Assembly (NCBI GenBank): GCA_038277395.1
Contig: CM076189.1
Location: forward strand, 77,241,421-77,305,420
DNA: 64,000 nucleotides
From: Dryocosmus kuriphilus
Taxonomy: Eukaryota > Arthropoda > Insecta > Hymenoptera > Cynipidae
Direction: 5' to 3'
Of this stretch, positions 1 through 11,784 are shown piece by piece (position 1 is the first letter of the stretch; each line of letters begins with the position of its first letter). The notes below the pieces were generated by a model. It was not told the DNA's origin and did not search any database. It worked only from the letters and a program-made list of their open reading frames with translations. A program made the position numbers and the translations under genes.

Positions 1-3000
1 TTGTGCGATCTTAAAGAGTGTAAATAAGAGAAGACATTCCTTTACTTTTGCCACGTTTCGACGGTCATGGATATACCAACCTCATCACGCTTTGGAGTGG
101 AAACTGATGTTGAGTCTATCTTCGATCCAAGACTCATGTTTATAATGGAATTGAACTTTTCACTCTCTATCGTGTATGTACAGTTAGGTTCTGCGATCTT
201 AAAGAGAGTAAATAAGTGAAGACAGTCCTTTGCTTTTGCAACGTTACGTTGGTCATGGATTTACCAACCTCATCAGGCTTTGGAGTGGAAACTGATGTTG
301 AGTCTATCTTCGATCTAAGACTCATGCTTATAATGGAATTGTACTTTTCACTTTCAGTAGTGTATGTATAGTTATGTTGTGCGATCTTAAAGAGTGTAAA
401 TAAGTGAAGACATTCCTTTACTTTTGCCACGTTTTTTTGGTCATGGATTTACCAACCTCATCACGCTTTGGAGCGGAAACTGCTGTTGGGTCTATCTTCG
501 ATCCAAGACTCATGTTTATAAAGGAATTGAATTTTTCACTCTCTATCGTGTATGTACAGTTCGGTTGTGCGATCTTAAGGAGAGTAAATAAGTGAAGACA
601 GTCCTTTGCTTTTGCAACGTTACGTTGGTCATGGATTTACCAACCTCATCAGGCTTTGGAGTGGAAACTGATGTTGAGTCTATCTTCGATCCCAGACTCA
701 TGCTTATAATGGAATTGTATTTTTCACTTTCAGTAGTGTATGTATAGTTATGTTGTGCGATCTTAAAGAGTGTAAATAAGAGAAGACATTCCTTTACTTT
801 TGCCACGTTTCGACGGTCATGGATATACCAACCTCATCACGCTTTGGAGTGGAAACTGATGTTGAGTCTATCTTCGATCCAAGACTCATGTTTATAATGG
901 AATTGAATTTTTCACTCTCTATCGTGTATGTACAGTTAGGTTCTGCGATCTTAAAGAGAGTAAATAAGTGAAGACAGTCCTTTGCTTTTGCAACGTTACG
1001 TTGGTCATGGATTTACCAACCTCATCAGGCTTTGGAGTGGAAACTGATGTTGAGTCTATCTTCGATCTAAGACTCATGCTTATAATGGAATTGTACTTTT
1101 CACTTTCAGTAGTGTATGTATAGTTATGTTGTGCGATCTTAAAGAGTGTAAATAAGTGAAGACATTCCTTTACTTTTGCCACGTTTCGACGGTCATGGAT
1201 ATACCAACCTCATCACGCTTTGGAGTGGGAACTGATGTTGAGCCTATCTTCGATCCAAGACTAATGTTTATAATGGAATTGAATTTCTCACTCTCTATCG
1301 TGTATGTACAGTTCGGTTGTGCGATCTTAAGGAGAGTAAATTAGTGAAGACAGTCCTTCACTTTTGCAACGTTTCGTTGGTCATGGCTTTAACAACCTCA
1401 TCAGGCTTTGGAGTGGAAACTGATATTAAGTCTATCTTCGATCCAAGACGCATGCTTAAAATGGAATTGTATTTTTCACTTTCAGTAGTGTATGTATAGT
1501 TATGTTGTGCGATCTTAAAGAGTGTAAATAAGAGAAGACATTCCTTTACTTTTGCCACGTTTCGACGGTCATGGATATACCAACCTCATCACGCTTTGGA
1601 GTGGAAACTGATGTTGAGTCTATCTTCGATCCAAGACTCATGTTTATAATGGAATTGAATTTTTCACTCTCTATCGTGTATGTACAGTTAGGCTCTGCGA
1701 TCTTAAAGAGAGTAAATAAGTGAAGACAGTCCTTTGCTTTTGCAACGTTACGTTGGTCATGGATTTACCAACCTCATCAGGCTTTGGAGTGGAAACTGAT
1801 GTTGAGTCTATCCTCGATCCAAGACTCATGTTTATAATGGAATTGAATTTTTCACTCTCTATCGTGTATGTACAGTTAGGTTCTGCGATCTTAAAGGGAG
1901 TAAATAAGTGAAGACAGTCCTTTGCTTTTGCAACGTTACGTTGGTCATGGATTTACCAACTTCATCAGGCTTTGGAGTGGAAACTGATGTTGAGTCTATC
2001 TTCGATCTACGACTCATGCTTATAATGGAATTGTACTTTTCACTTTCAGTAGTGTATGTATAGTTATGTTGTGCGATCTTAAAGAGTGTAAATAAGTGAA
2101 GACATTCCTTTACTTTTGCCACGTTTTTTTGGTCATGGATTTACCAACCTCATCACGCTTTGGAGCGGAAACTGCTGTTGGGTCTATCTTCGATCCAAGA
2201 CTCATGTTTATAAAGGAATTGAATTTTTCACTCTCTATCGTGTATGTACAGTTCGGTTGTGCGATCTTAAGGAGAGTAATTTAGTGAAGACAGTCCTTCA
2301 CTTTTGCAACGTTTCGTTGGTCATGGCTTTAACAACCACATCAGGCTTTGGAGTGGAAACTGATATTAAGTCTATCTTCGATCCAAGACTCATGCTTAAA
2401 ATGGAATTGTATTTTTCACTTTCAGTAGTGTATGTATAGTTATGTTGTGCGATCTTAAAGAGTGTAAATAAGAGAAGACATTCCTTTACTTTTGCCACGT
2501 TTCGACGGTCATGGATATACCAACCTCATCACGCTTTGGAGTGGAAACTGATGTTGAGTCTATCTTCGATCCAAGACTCATGTTTATAATGGAATTGAAT
2601 TTTTCACTCTCTATCGTGTATGTACAGTTAGGCTCTGCGATCTTAAAGAGAGTAAATAAGTGAAGACAGTCCTTTGCTTTTGCAACGTTACGTTGGTCAT
2701 GGATTTACCAACCTCATCAGGCTTTGGAGTGGAAACTGATGTTGAGTCTATCTTCGATCTAAGACTCACGCTTATAATGGAATTGTATTTTTCACTTTCA
2801 GTAGTGTATGTATAGTTATGTTGTGCGATCTTAAAGAGGGTAAATAAGTGAAGACAGTCCTTTGCTTTTGCAACGTTTCGTTGGTCATGGATTTACCAAC
2901 CTCATGAGGCTTTGGAGTGGAAACTGATGTTGAGGCTATCTTCGATCCAAGACTCATGTTTATAATGGAATTGAATTTTTCACTCTCTATCGTGTATGTA

Positions 3001-3063
3001 CAGTTCGGTTGTGCGATCTTAAGGAGAGTAAATTAGTGAAGACAGTCCTTCACTTTTGCAACG

Positions 3064-3080
3064 TTTCGTTGGTCATGGGT
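3064..3080 (+). promoter_or_regulatory. CENP-B box-like 17-mer inside satellite monomers
   Basis: The sequence TTTCGTTGGTCATGGGT matches the TTCG and GGG core blocks of the 17-bp CENP-B box with the correct spacing. The two inner core bases (A and C) are replaced. The same 17-mer recurs in other monomers, for example 3816-3832; many monomers have GGAT instead of GGGT, or ACGTTGG or CGACGG in the left half. Binding is not shown; this is motif similarity only. Confidence 0.3.
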
Positions 3081-4356
3081 TTAACAACCTCATCAGGCTT
3101 CGGAGTGGAAACTGATATTGAGTCTATCTTCGATCCAAGACTCATGTTTATAATGGAATTGTATTTTTCACTCTCTATCGTGTGTGCATGGTTAGGTTGT
3201 GCGATCTTAAAGAGAGTAAATATGTGAAGACATTTCTTTACTTTTGCCACGTTTCGACGGTCATGGATATACCAACCTCATCACGCTTTGGAGTGGGAAC
3301 TGATGTTGAGTCTATCTTTGATCCAAGACTAATGTTTATAATGGAATTGAATTTTTCACTCTCTATCGTGTATGTACAGTTCGGTTGTGCGATCTTAAGG
3401 AGAGTAAATTAGTGAAGACAGTCCTTCACCTTTGCAACGCTTCGTTGGTCATGGGTTTAACAACCTCATCAGGCTTCGGAGTGGAAACTGATATTGAGTC
3501 TATCTTCGATCCAAGACTCATGTTTATAATGGAATTGTATTTTTCACTCTCTATCGTGTATGCATGGTTAGGTTGTGCGATCTTAAAGAGAGTAAATAAG
3601 TGAAGACATTTCTTTACTTTTGCCACGTTTCGACGGTCATGGATATACCAACCTCATCACGCTTTGGAGTGGGAACTGATGTTGAGCCTATCTTCGATCC
3701 AAGACTAATGTTTATAATGGAATTGAATTTCTCACTCTCTATCGTGTATGTACAGTTCGGTTGTGCGATCTTAAGGAGAGTAAATTAGTGAAGACAGTCC
3801 TTCACTGTTGCAACGTTTCGTTGGTCATGGGTTTAACAACCTCATCAGGCTTTGGAGTGGAAACTGATATTAAGTCTATCTTCGATCCCAGACTCATGCT
3901 TATAATGGAATTGTATTTTTCACTTTCAGTAGTGTATGTATAGTTATGTTATGTTGTGCGATCTTAAAGAGTGTAAATAAGAGAAGACATTCCTTTACTT
4001 TTGCCACGTTTCGACGGTCATGGATATACCAACCTCATCACGCTTTGGAGTGGAAACTGATGTTGAGTCTATCTTCGATCCAAAACTCATGTTTATAATG
4101 GAATTGAATTTTTCAGTCTCTATCGTGTATGTACAGTTAGGTTCTGCGATCTTAAAGAGAGTAAATAAGTGAAGACAGTCCTTTGCTTTTGCAACGTTAC
4201 GTTGGTCATGGATTTACCAACCTCATCAGGCTTTGGAGTGGAAACTGATGTTGAGTCTATCTTAGATCTAAGACTCATGCTTATAATGGAATTGTACTTT
4301 TCACTTTCAGTAGTGTATGTATAGTTATGTTGTGCGATCTTAAAGAGTGTAAATAA

Positions 4357-6612
4357 GTGAAGACATTCCTTTACTTTTGCCACGTTTTTTTGGTCATGGA
4401 TTTACCAACCTCATCACGCTTTGGAGCGGAAACTGCTGTTGGGTCTATCTTCGATCCAAGACTCATGTTTATAAAGGAATTGAATTTTTCACTCTCTATC
4501 GTGTATGTACTGTTCGGTTGTGCGATCTTAAGGAGAGTAATTTAGTGAAGACAGTCCTTCACTTTTGCAACGTTTCGTTGGTCATGGCTTTAACAACCTC
4601 ATCAGGCTTTGGAGTGGAAACTGATATTAAGTCTATCTTCGATCCAAGACTCATGCTTAAAATGGAATTGTATTTTTCACTTTCAGTAGTGTATGTATAG
4701 TTATGTTGTGCGATCTTAAAGAGTGTAAATAAGAGAAGACATTCCTTTACTTTTGCCACGTTTCGACGGTCATGGATATACCAACCTCATCACGCTTTGG
4801 AGTGGAAACTGATGTTGAGTCTATCTTCGATCCAAGACTCATGTTTATAATGGAATTGAATTTTTCACTCTCTATCGTGTATGTACAGTTAGGCTCTGCG
4901 ATCTTAAAGAGAGTAAATAAGTGAAGACAGTCCTTTGCTTTTGCAACGTTACGTTGGTCATGGATTTACCAACCTCATCAGGCTTTGGAGTGGAAACTGA
5001 TGTTGAGTCTATCCTCGATCCAAGACTCATGTTCATAATGGAATTGAATTTTTCACTCTCTATCGTGTATGTACAGTTAGGTTCTGCGATCTTAAAGAGA
5101 GTAAATAAGTGAAGACAGTCCTTTGCTTTTGCAGCGTTACGTTGGTCATGGATTTACCAACTTCATCAGGCTTTGGAGTGGAAACTGATGTTGAGTCTAT
5201 CTTCGATCTACGACTCATGCTTATAATGGAATTGTACTTTTCACTTTCAGTAGTGTATGTATAGTTATGTTGTGCGATCTTAAAGAGTGTAAATAAGTGA
5301 AGACATTCCTTTACTTTTGCCACGTTTTTTTGGTAATGGATTTACCAACCTCATCACGCTTTGGAGCGGAAACTGCTGTTGGGTCTATCTTCGATCCAAG
5401 ACTCATGTTTATAAAGGAATTGAATTTTTCACTCTCTATCGTGTATGTACAGTTCGGTTGTGCGATCTTAAGGAGAGTAATTTAGTGAAGACAGTCCTTC
5501 ACTTTTGCAACGTTTCGTTGGTCATGGCTTTAACAACCACATCAGGCTTTGGAGTGGAAACTGATATTAAGTCTATCTTCGATCCAAGACTCATGCTTAA
5601 AATGGAATTGTATTTTTCACTTTCAGTAGTGTATGTATAGTTATGTTGTGCGATCTTAAAGAGTGTAAATAAGAGAAGACATTCCTTTACTTTTGCCACG
5701 TTTCGACGGTCATGGATATACCAACCTCATCACGCTTTGGAGTGGAAACTGATGTTGAGTCTATCTTCGATCCAAGACTCATGTTTATAATGGAATTGAA
5801 TTTTTCACTCTCTATCGTGTATGTACAGTTAGGCTCTGCGATCTTAAAGAGAGTAAATAAGTGAAGACAGTCCTTTGCTTTTGCAACGTTACGTTGGTCA
5901 TGGATTTACCAACCTCATCAGGCTTTGGAGTGAAAACTGATGTTGAGTCTATCTTCGATCTAAGACTCACGCTTATAATGGAATTGTATTTTTCACTTTC
6001 AGTAGTGTATGTATAGTTATGTTGTGCGATCTTAAAGAGGGTAAATAAGTGAAGACAGTCCTTTGCTTTTGCAACGTTTCGTTGGTCATGGGTTTACCAA
6101 CCTCATCAGGCTTTGGAGTGGAAATTGATGTTGAGTCTATCTTCGATCCAAGACTCATGTTTATAATGGAATTGAATTTTTCACTCTCTATCGGTTATGT
6201 ACAGTTCGGTCGTGCGATCTTAAGGAGAGTAAATTAGTGAATACGGTCCTTCACTTTTGCAACGTTTCGTTGGTCATGGGTTTAACAACCTCATCAGGCT
6301 TTGGAGTGGAAACTGATATTGAGTCTATCTTCGATCCAAGATTCATTTTTATAATGGAATTGTATTTTTCACTCTCTATCGTATATGCATAGTTAGGTTG
6401 TGCGATCTTAAAGAGAGTAAATAAGTGAAGACAGTCCTTTGCTTTTGCAACGTTTCGTTGGTCATTGATTTACCAACGTCATCAGGCTTTGGAGTGGAAA
6501 CTGATGTTGAGTCTATCTTCGATCTAAGACTCATGCTTATAATGGAATTGTACTTTTCACTTTCAGTAGTGTATGTATAGTTATGTTGTGCGATCTTAAA
6601 GAGTGTAAATAA
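4357..6612. repeat. Satellite higher-order repeat, copy 1 (12 monomers, 2256 bp)
   Basis: Diagnostic monomer variants in this block recur exactly 2256 bp downstream. Examples are the GTTTTTTTGGTCATGG variant at 4384 and 6640, the TCCTCGATCC variant near 5012 and 7268, and a TCTACGACTC variant. 2256 equals 12 x 188. Within the block the monomers are clearly more different from each other than from their partners in the next block, which is the signature of higher-order organisation. Confidence 0.85.
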
Positions 6613-8869
6613 GTGAAGACATTCCTTTACTTTTGCCACGTTTTTTTGGTCATGGATTTACCAACCTCATCACGCTTTGGAGCGGAAACTGCTGTTGGGT
6701 CTATCTTCGATCCAAGACTCATGTTTATAAAGGAATTGAATTTTTCACTCTCTATCGTGTATGTACTGTTCGGTTGTGCGATCTTAAGGAGAGTAATTTA
6801 GTGAAGACAGTCCTTCACTTTTGCAACGTTTCGTTGGTCATGGCTTTAACAACCTCATCAGGCTTTGGAGTGGAAACTGATATTAAGTCTATCTTCGATC
6901 CAAGACTCATGCTTAAAATGGAATTGTATTTTTCACTTTCAGTAGTGTATGTATAGTTATGTTGTGCGATCTTAAAGAGTGTAAATAAGAGAAGACATTC
7001 CTTTACTTTTGCCACGTTTCGACGGTCATGGATATACCAACCTCATCACGCTTTGGAGTGGAAACTGATGTTGAGTCTATCTTCGATCCAAGACTCATGT
7101 TTATAATGGAATTGAATTTTTCACTCTCTATCGTGTATGTACAGTTAGGCTCTGCGATCTTAAAGAGAGTAAATAAGTGAAGACAGTCCTTTGCTTTTGC
7201 AACGTTACGTTGGTCGTGGATTTACCAACCTCATCAGGCTTTGGAGTGGAAACTGATGTTGAGTCTATCCTCGATCCAAGACTCATGTTTATAATGGAAT
7301 TGAATTTTTCACTCTCTATCGTGTATGTACAGTTAGGTTCTGCGATCTTAAAGAGAGTAAATAAGTGAAGACAGTCCTTTGCTTTTGCAACGTTACGTTG
7401 GTCATGGATTTACCAACTTCATCAGGCTTTGGAGTGGAAACTGATGTTGAGTCTATCTTCGATCTACGACTCATGCTTATAATGGAATTGTACTTTTCAC
7501 TTTCAGTAGTGTATGTATAGTTATGTTGTGCGATCTTAAAGAGTGTAAATAAGTGAAGACATTCCTTTACTTTTGCCACGTTTTTTTGGTCATGGATTTA
7601 CCAACCTCATCACGCTTTGGAGCGGAAACTGCTGTTGGGTCTATCTTCGATCCAAGACTCATGTTTATAAAGGAATTGAATTTTTCACTCTCTATCGTGT
7701 ATGTACAGTTCGGTTGTGCGATCTTAAGGAGAGTAATTTAGTGAAGACAGTCCTTCACTTTTGCAACGTTTCGTTGGTCATGGCTTTAACAACCACATCA
7801 GGCTTTGGAGTGGAAACTGATATTAAGTCTATCTTCGATCCACGACTCATGCTTAAAATGGAATTGTATTTTTCACTTTCAGTAGTGTATGTATAGTTAT
7901 GTTGTGCGATCTTAAAGAGTGTAAATAAGAGAAGACATTCCTTTACTTTTGCCACGTTTTCGACGGTCATGGATATACCAACCTCATCACGCTTTGGAGT
8001 GGAAACTGATGTTGAGTCTATCTTCGATCCAAGACTCATGTTTATAATGGAATTGAATTTTTCACTCTCTATCGTGTATGTACAGTTAGGCTCTGCGATC
8101 TTAAAGAGAGTAAATAAGTGAAGACAGTCCTTTGCTTTTGCAACGTTACGTTGGTCATGGATTTACCAACCTCATCAGGCTTTGGAGTGGAAACTGATGT
8201 TGAGTCTATCTTCGATCTAAGACTCACGCTTATAATGGAATTGTATTTTTCACTTTCAGTAGTGTATGTATAGTTATGTTGTGCGATCTTAAAGAGGGTA
8301 AATAAGTGAAGACAGTCCTTTGCTTTTGCAACGTTTCGTTGGTCATGGGTTTACCAACCTCATCAGGCTTTGGAGTGGAAATTGATGTTGAGTCTATCTT
8401 CGATCCAAGACTCATGTTTATAATGGAATTGAATTTTTCACTCTCTATCGGTTATGTACAGTTCGGTCGTGCGATCTTAAGGAGAGTAAATTAGTGAATA
8501 CGGTCCTTCACTTTTGCAACGTTTCGTTGGTCATGGGTTTAACAACCTCATCAGGCTTTGGAGTGGAAACTGATATTGAGTCTATCTTCGATCCAAGATT
8601 CATTTTTATAATGGAATTGTATTTTTCACTCTCTATCGTATATGCATAGTTAGGTTGTGCGATCTTAAAGAGAGTAAATAAGTGAAGACAGTCCTTTGCT
8701 TTTGCAACGTTTCGTTGGTCATTGATTTACCAACGTCATCAGGCTTTGGAGGGGAAACTGATGTTGAGTCTATCTTCGATCTAAGACTCATGCTTATAAT
8801 GGAATTGTATTTTTCACTTTCAGTCGTGTATGTATATTTATGTTGTGCGATCTTAAAGAGTGTAAATAA
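6613..8869. repeat. Satellite higher-order repeat, copy 2 (12 monomers)
   Basis: Near-identical partner of 4357-6612, one base longer because of an extra T near 7959. A third, partial copy (about 1345-2960) matches 4559-6160 at an offset of 3201 bp (17 monomers plus the 5-bp insertion). The region 2960-4120 has a different monomer order, so the regular 12-mer periodicity starts only in the right half of the array. Confidence 0.83.
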
Positions 8870-9220
8870 GTGAAGACATTCCTTTACATTCACCACGTTT
8901 CGTTGGTCATGGATTTACCAACCTCATGAGGCTTTGGAGTGGAAACTGATGTTGAGTCTATCTTCTATCCAAGACTCACGTTTATAATGGAATTGTATTT
9001 TTCACTCTCTAAAGTGTATGTACAGTTAGGTTGTGCGACCTTAAAGAGAGTAAGTGAAGACAGTCCTTTACCTTTGCAACGTTTCGTTGGTCATGGATTT
9101 ACCAACCTCATCAGTCTTTGGAGTGGAAACTGATGTTGAGTCTTTCTGCGATCCAAGACTCATGTTTATAACGGAATTGTATTTTTCACTCTCTATCGTG
9201 TATGTATAGTTTATGTATAG

Positions 9221-9500
9221 TAAAGGACTGTCTTCACTTATTTACTCTCTTTAAGATCGCACAACCTAATTATGCAAACACGATAGAGATTGAAAACTAC
9301 AATTCCATTATAAACATGAGCCTTGGATCGAAGATAGACTCAACATCAGTTTCCACTCCAAAGCCTGATGAGGTTGGTATATTCATGACCAACGAAACGT
9401 TGCAAAAGTAATGGACTGTCTTCACTGATTTACTCTCTTTAAGATCGCACAACCTATCTATACGTACACGATAGAGATTGAAAAATACAATTCCATTATT
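9221..9500. repeat. Inverted satellite block at the array edge
   Basis: From about 9221 the satellite appears as its reverse complement (GGACTGTCTTCACTTATTTACTC and TTAAGATCGCAC on the plus strand) for about one and a half monomers. It then ends at about 9500 in non-satellite DNA. The orientation switch happens just after TATAGTTTATGTATAG. Confidence 0.9.
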
Positions 9501-10560
9501 CTTTGGTATCTTTTAAATTAGCATAAATTCAGTGAAATCCTTTCAAATTTGCTTGAATTTTTCATCTCTTGAAATTTTTTATATCTGTAGGAATAATCAT
9601 ATAATTTTGCGAACTTATAATATTTTAAATTTATCTCAAAGTATTTTGAAGTATTTCCAAATATTTCAAGGGATTTTAGACTTTAAATTCAAGGGACGTA
9701 AGGGGATTTCAATGCTTTCGACAGATATTAAATACTAACTGATTTCAAATAATTTCAAGAGTTTTTAAAAATTGTAGGGCAATGTGTGGAATGTCATTAG
9801 ATTTTAATGATTTCGTTTAATCTCCAAGGATTTTAGTCTTACATGTCTTCTAAAAATTTAATTATTTTGGACAGAAAATAGCTAATATAATCTCAAATTC
9901 TCGAAACTTGTAAGATTTCTAAAAGGACTAATGAATTTTGTTGTAAACTATGCCTTGGAGGCGACAATTTCCTAAAGTAGCTTCACATTGTTGAAACCTA
10001 AGACGTTCTAAATGATATAATATTTCTGATAAAAAATATCGACTTCGGTTGAAGACTCCTAAGCCTAAAATTGTTTCACCTTGCAAGTCTTGTGAAAGAC
10101 CTAATTTTTTCCATTGTCAATGGTTGTCCATTTTATACGAATATTCCCTAAAGAGGCCAAAAATTGTTGAACCTTTTAAAAATAAATTCTCCAATGGAGC
10201 AAATTATTCAAAAATATTTAAAAACTATTTATAAACATAAGTCCCCTTATAAGAAAATTATTTCTTCTTTTCTACATGTAAAAATAAGAGTTTAATCTTT
10301 CCCCTGTTTTTCTCCGCTTACGTGACAAAATTTTCCCTTTTCCCACTTTTTTATCACTTTATACGACGCGACTCCTGTAATTTGTTTTCTTTTCTATATA
10401 AAAAATGTTGAAAAGTTGGAAGTGGTCAGGGAGAATGAACGGTTGCTAAGGAAAAAAGTCACAGAATTTTAAGAACTAAATATTCTGGGCACTCAAGTAA
10501 ATTCTAAGTTATTGAAATTTTAATTATTAAAATAATGAATAATATATGTTCTTCTTACAG
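9501..10560. other. Single-copy AT-rich stretch upstream of the first visible exon
   Basis: No similarity to the satellite or to the downstream unit was seen, and no convincing coding region. A TATATAAAAA run at about 10394-10403 could be a TATA-like element, but no initiator or first exon can be attached to it. The missing 5' exon of the split gene should lie here, inside or beyond the satellite, or may be unrecognisably short. Confidence 0.5.
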
Positions 10561-10605
10561 ACAAAAGGACAATTACGATTCCTGATCAACATTATCAAGA
10601 TAATG
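10561..10605 (+). CDS. Internal exon 1 (unique, 45 nt)
   Basis: A TTCTTCTTACAG acceptor precedes it and a GT (GTTATG, a weak donor) follows. In phase 1 the exon reads xKRTITIPDQHYQDN with no stop, and its last base joins the next exon to give Ala-Leu. The 45-nt length is symmetric. The 89-bp intron that follows is the only short intron in the gene. The upstream exon supplying the first base of the split codon was not found. Confidence 0.55.
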
Positions 10606-10694
10606 GTTATGTATCTTTTTGTGTTCTCTATTAGGTTCTAATTTCATCAATCTTTAAATATAAAAATAAAGAATAATCTACATTTTGCTTACAG

Positions 10695-10808
10695 CACTTC
10701 ACATATACGATAATCTGGAACCAAGGGATGGTGATAAAATCAAAAATCATCAAGGTATTGTTGCAGTAGTTCAAGGCGGTAAAATACTCCAGAATCAACC
10801 GGCAAACG
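10695..10808 (+). CDS. Internal exon 2 (unique, 114 nt)
   Basis: Bounded by TTTTGCTTACAG and GTAATT. The phase-1 reading is open for 38 codons and starts LHIYDNLEPRDGDKIKNHQG, ending with a Gln/Asn-rich segment (GGKILQNQPAN). The same donor hexamer GTAATT follows exon 3 and most of the amplified exons. No known domain recognised. Confidence 0.65.
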
Positions 10809-11649
10809 GTAATTTAAAAATATAAAATACAGTCTAAAAGAAATATTATAGAATTGTGCCCAAAATCGAATCATGCATTTCACTATCGCTCCTAACCATT
10901 GTCTCATTCTTCTTCTTCCACTCCTCTAGCTCACCCCGACTAACTCATCCACAATCCTCCCAATCCCTCGTCTCCTGAAATTTTAAATCCAGGGTAGAAA
11001 TCACCCTTGTTTTCGAGAATGGATCGAGTTCTAAGGACCACACTTTTCAACGAGTAATTCGCAACTTCAGGAAATGGAAAAAAAATCTGTACCCTCCTAG
11101 ATAATTTTGGAGGGAATGTAATGTCAGGAAAAAGATCAATGACCCATATATCGCGGGTAGAAGTCACGCTTATTGTCGAGAATGTATAAGGTCCTAAAGT
11201 CGACGCATTACAAAAGAGTAAATATCAACTTTCTGGCATTGAGAGCAAAGATAAACATCCCAAAATATCTTTTCAGAAAAATATTAAATGATTTTTTTCC
11301 TGAAACAATATATCTTTCGACGTCATTTAGGGATTAACTTTCTTTCTCGTGTCCTAAAGTGTCCGGTTGTTTATTGCAAAGCGTGGACTTTGAGACCTGA
11401 AGGCCATTAGATATTGAGGGTGATTTCTACGCTCGATAAAAAGGTCGTTGACTTTTTCCTGACACCACATCTGTTTCATTCTGGACTTCAGTCGCATCCT
11501 TTTCTATGTCCCGTGTGTAAAAAGGTATTTTCCTTGAACTTCTTGGCAAATAATTAATAGACTCACAATTAAGTACAATGTAATATTTCTAAGTAACCTT
11601 TTTCAAAAGATTTTAATAAGTAATGAGTTTTATTCTCTTACACGAGCAG

Positions 11650-11784
11650 ATGATGAAGAAGAGTGCTACGAACTACAGGATGATGACCTCGTGTTACGCC
11701 CTAATGAAAAGCCTAGGTCAAAATATTGGAAAGGGTTTTATATTCACCCTCAAATAGACACACATGAATCACCTAGTACAGCGG
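11650..11784 (+). CDS. Internal exon 3 (unique, 135 nt, acidic)
   Basis: A pyrimidine-rich tract and ACGAGCAG acceptor precede it; GTAATT follows. The phase-1 reading is open for 45 codons, begins with an acidic run (DEEECYELQDDDLVLRP) and continues to an aromatic segment (KYWKGFYIHPQ) and a Ser/Thr-rich end (THESPSTA). Its last base joins the first amplified exon to form a Gly codon. It contains one cysteine. Confidence 0.65.

Larger units (their letters stand above)
1..9220. repeat. 188-bp tandem satellite DNA array
   Basis: About 49 head-to-tail monomers of 188 bp, each containing recognisable landmarks (GCGATCTTAA, GGTCATGGAT, CTTTGGAGTGG, TCTATCTTCGATC). Monomers differ by scattered substitutions and rare small indels, for example a 5-bp duplication near 3945 and a 1-bp insertion near 7959. 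Short open frames of 60-107 codons occur on both strands at multiples of 188 bp. Because 188 is not divisible by 3 the frame changes in every monomer, so I treat these frames as chance. The left end lies outside the window. Confidence 0.97.

Noticed and set aside
1..9220. Hammerhead ribozyme in the satellite, suggested by CTGATG and GAAA in each monomer
   Set aside because: The sequence reads GGAAACTGATGTTGAG: the CUGANGA core is not present, and GAAA precedes it without a stem II.
1..9220. CRISPR-like array
   Set aside because: Repeats are continuous 188-bp monomers without unique spacers, in a eukaryotic context.
167..9411. Dozens of 60-107-codon open frames on both strands of the satellite
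   Set aside because: They recur with the 188-bp monomer, overlap each other on both strands, and the period is not divisible by 3; they are chance frames in a stop-poor satellite.
9532..9738. Candidate 5' exon with a GTAAGG donor at about 9697
   Set aside because: The reading has no start context, the composition is that of AT-rich non-coding DNA, and no phase-1 link to 10561 could be supported.
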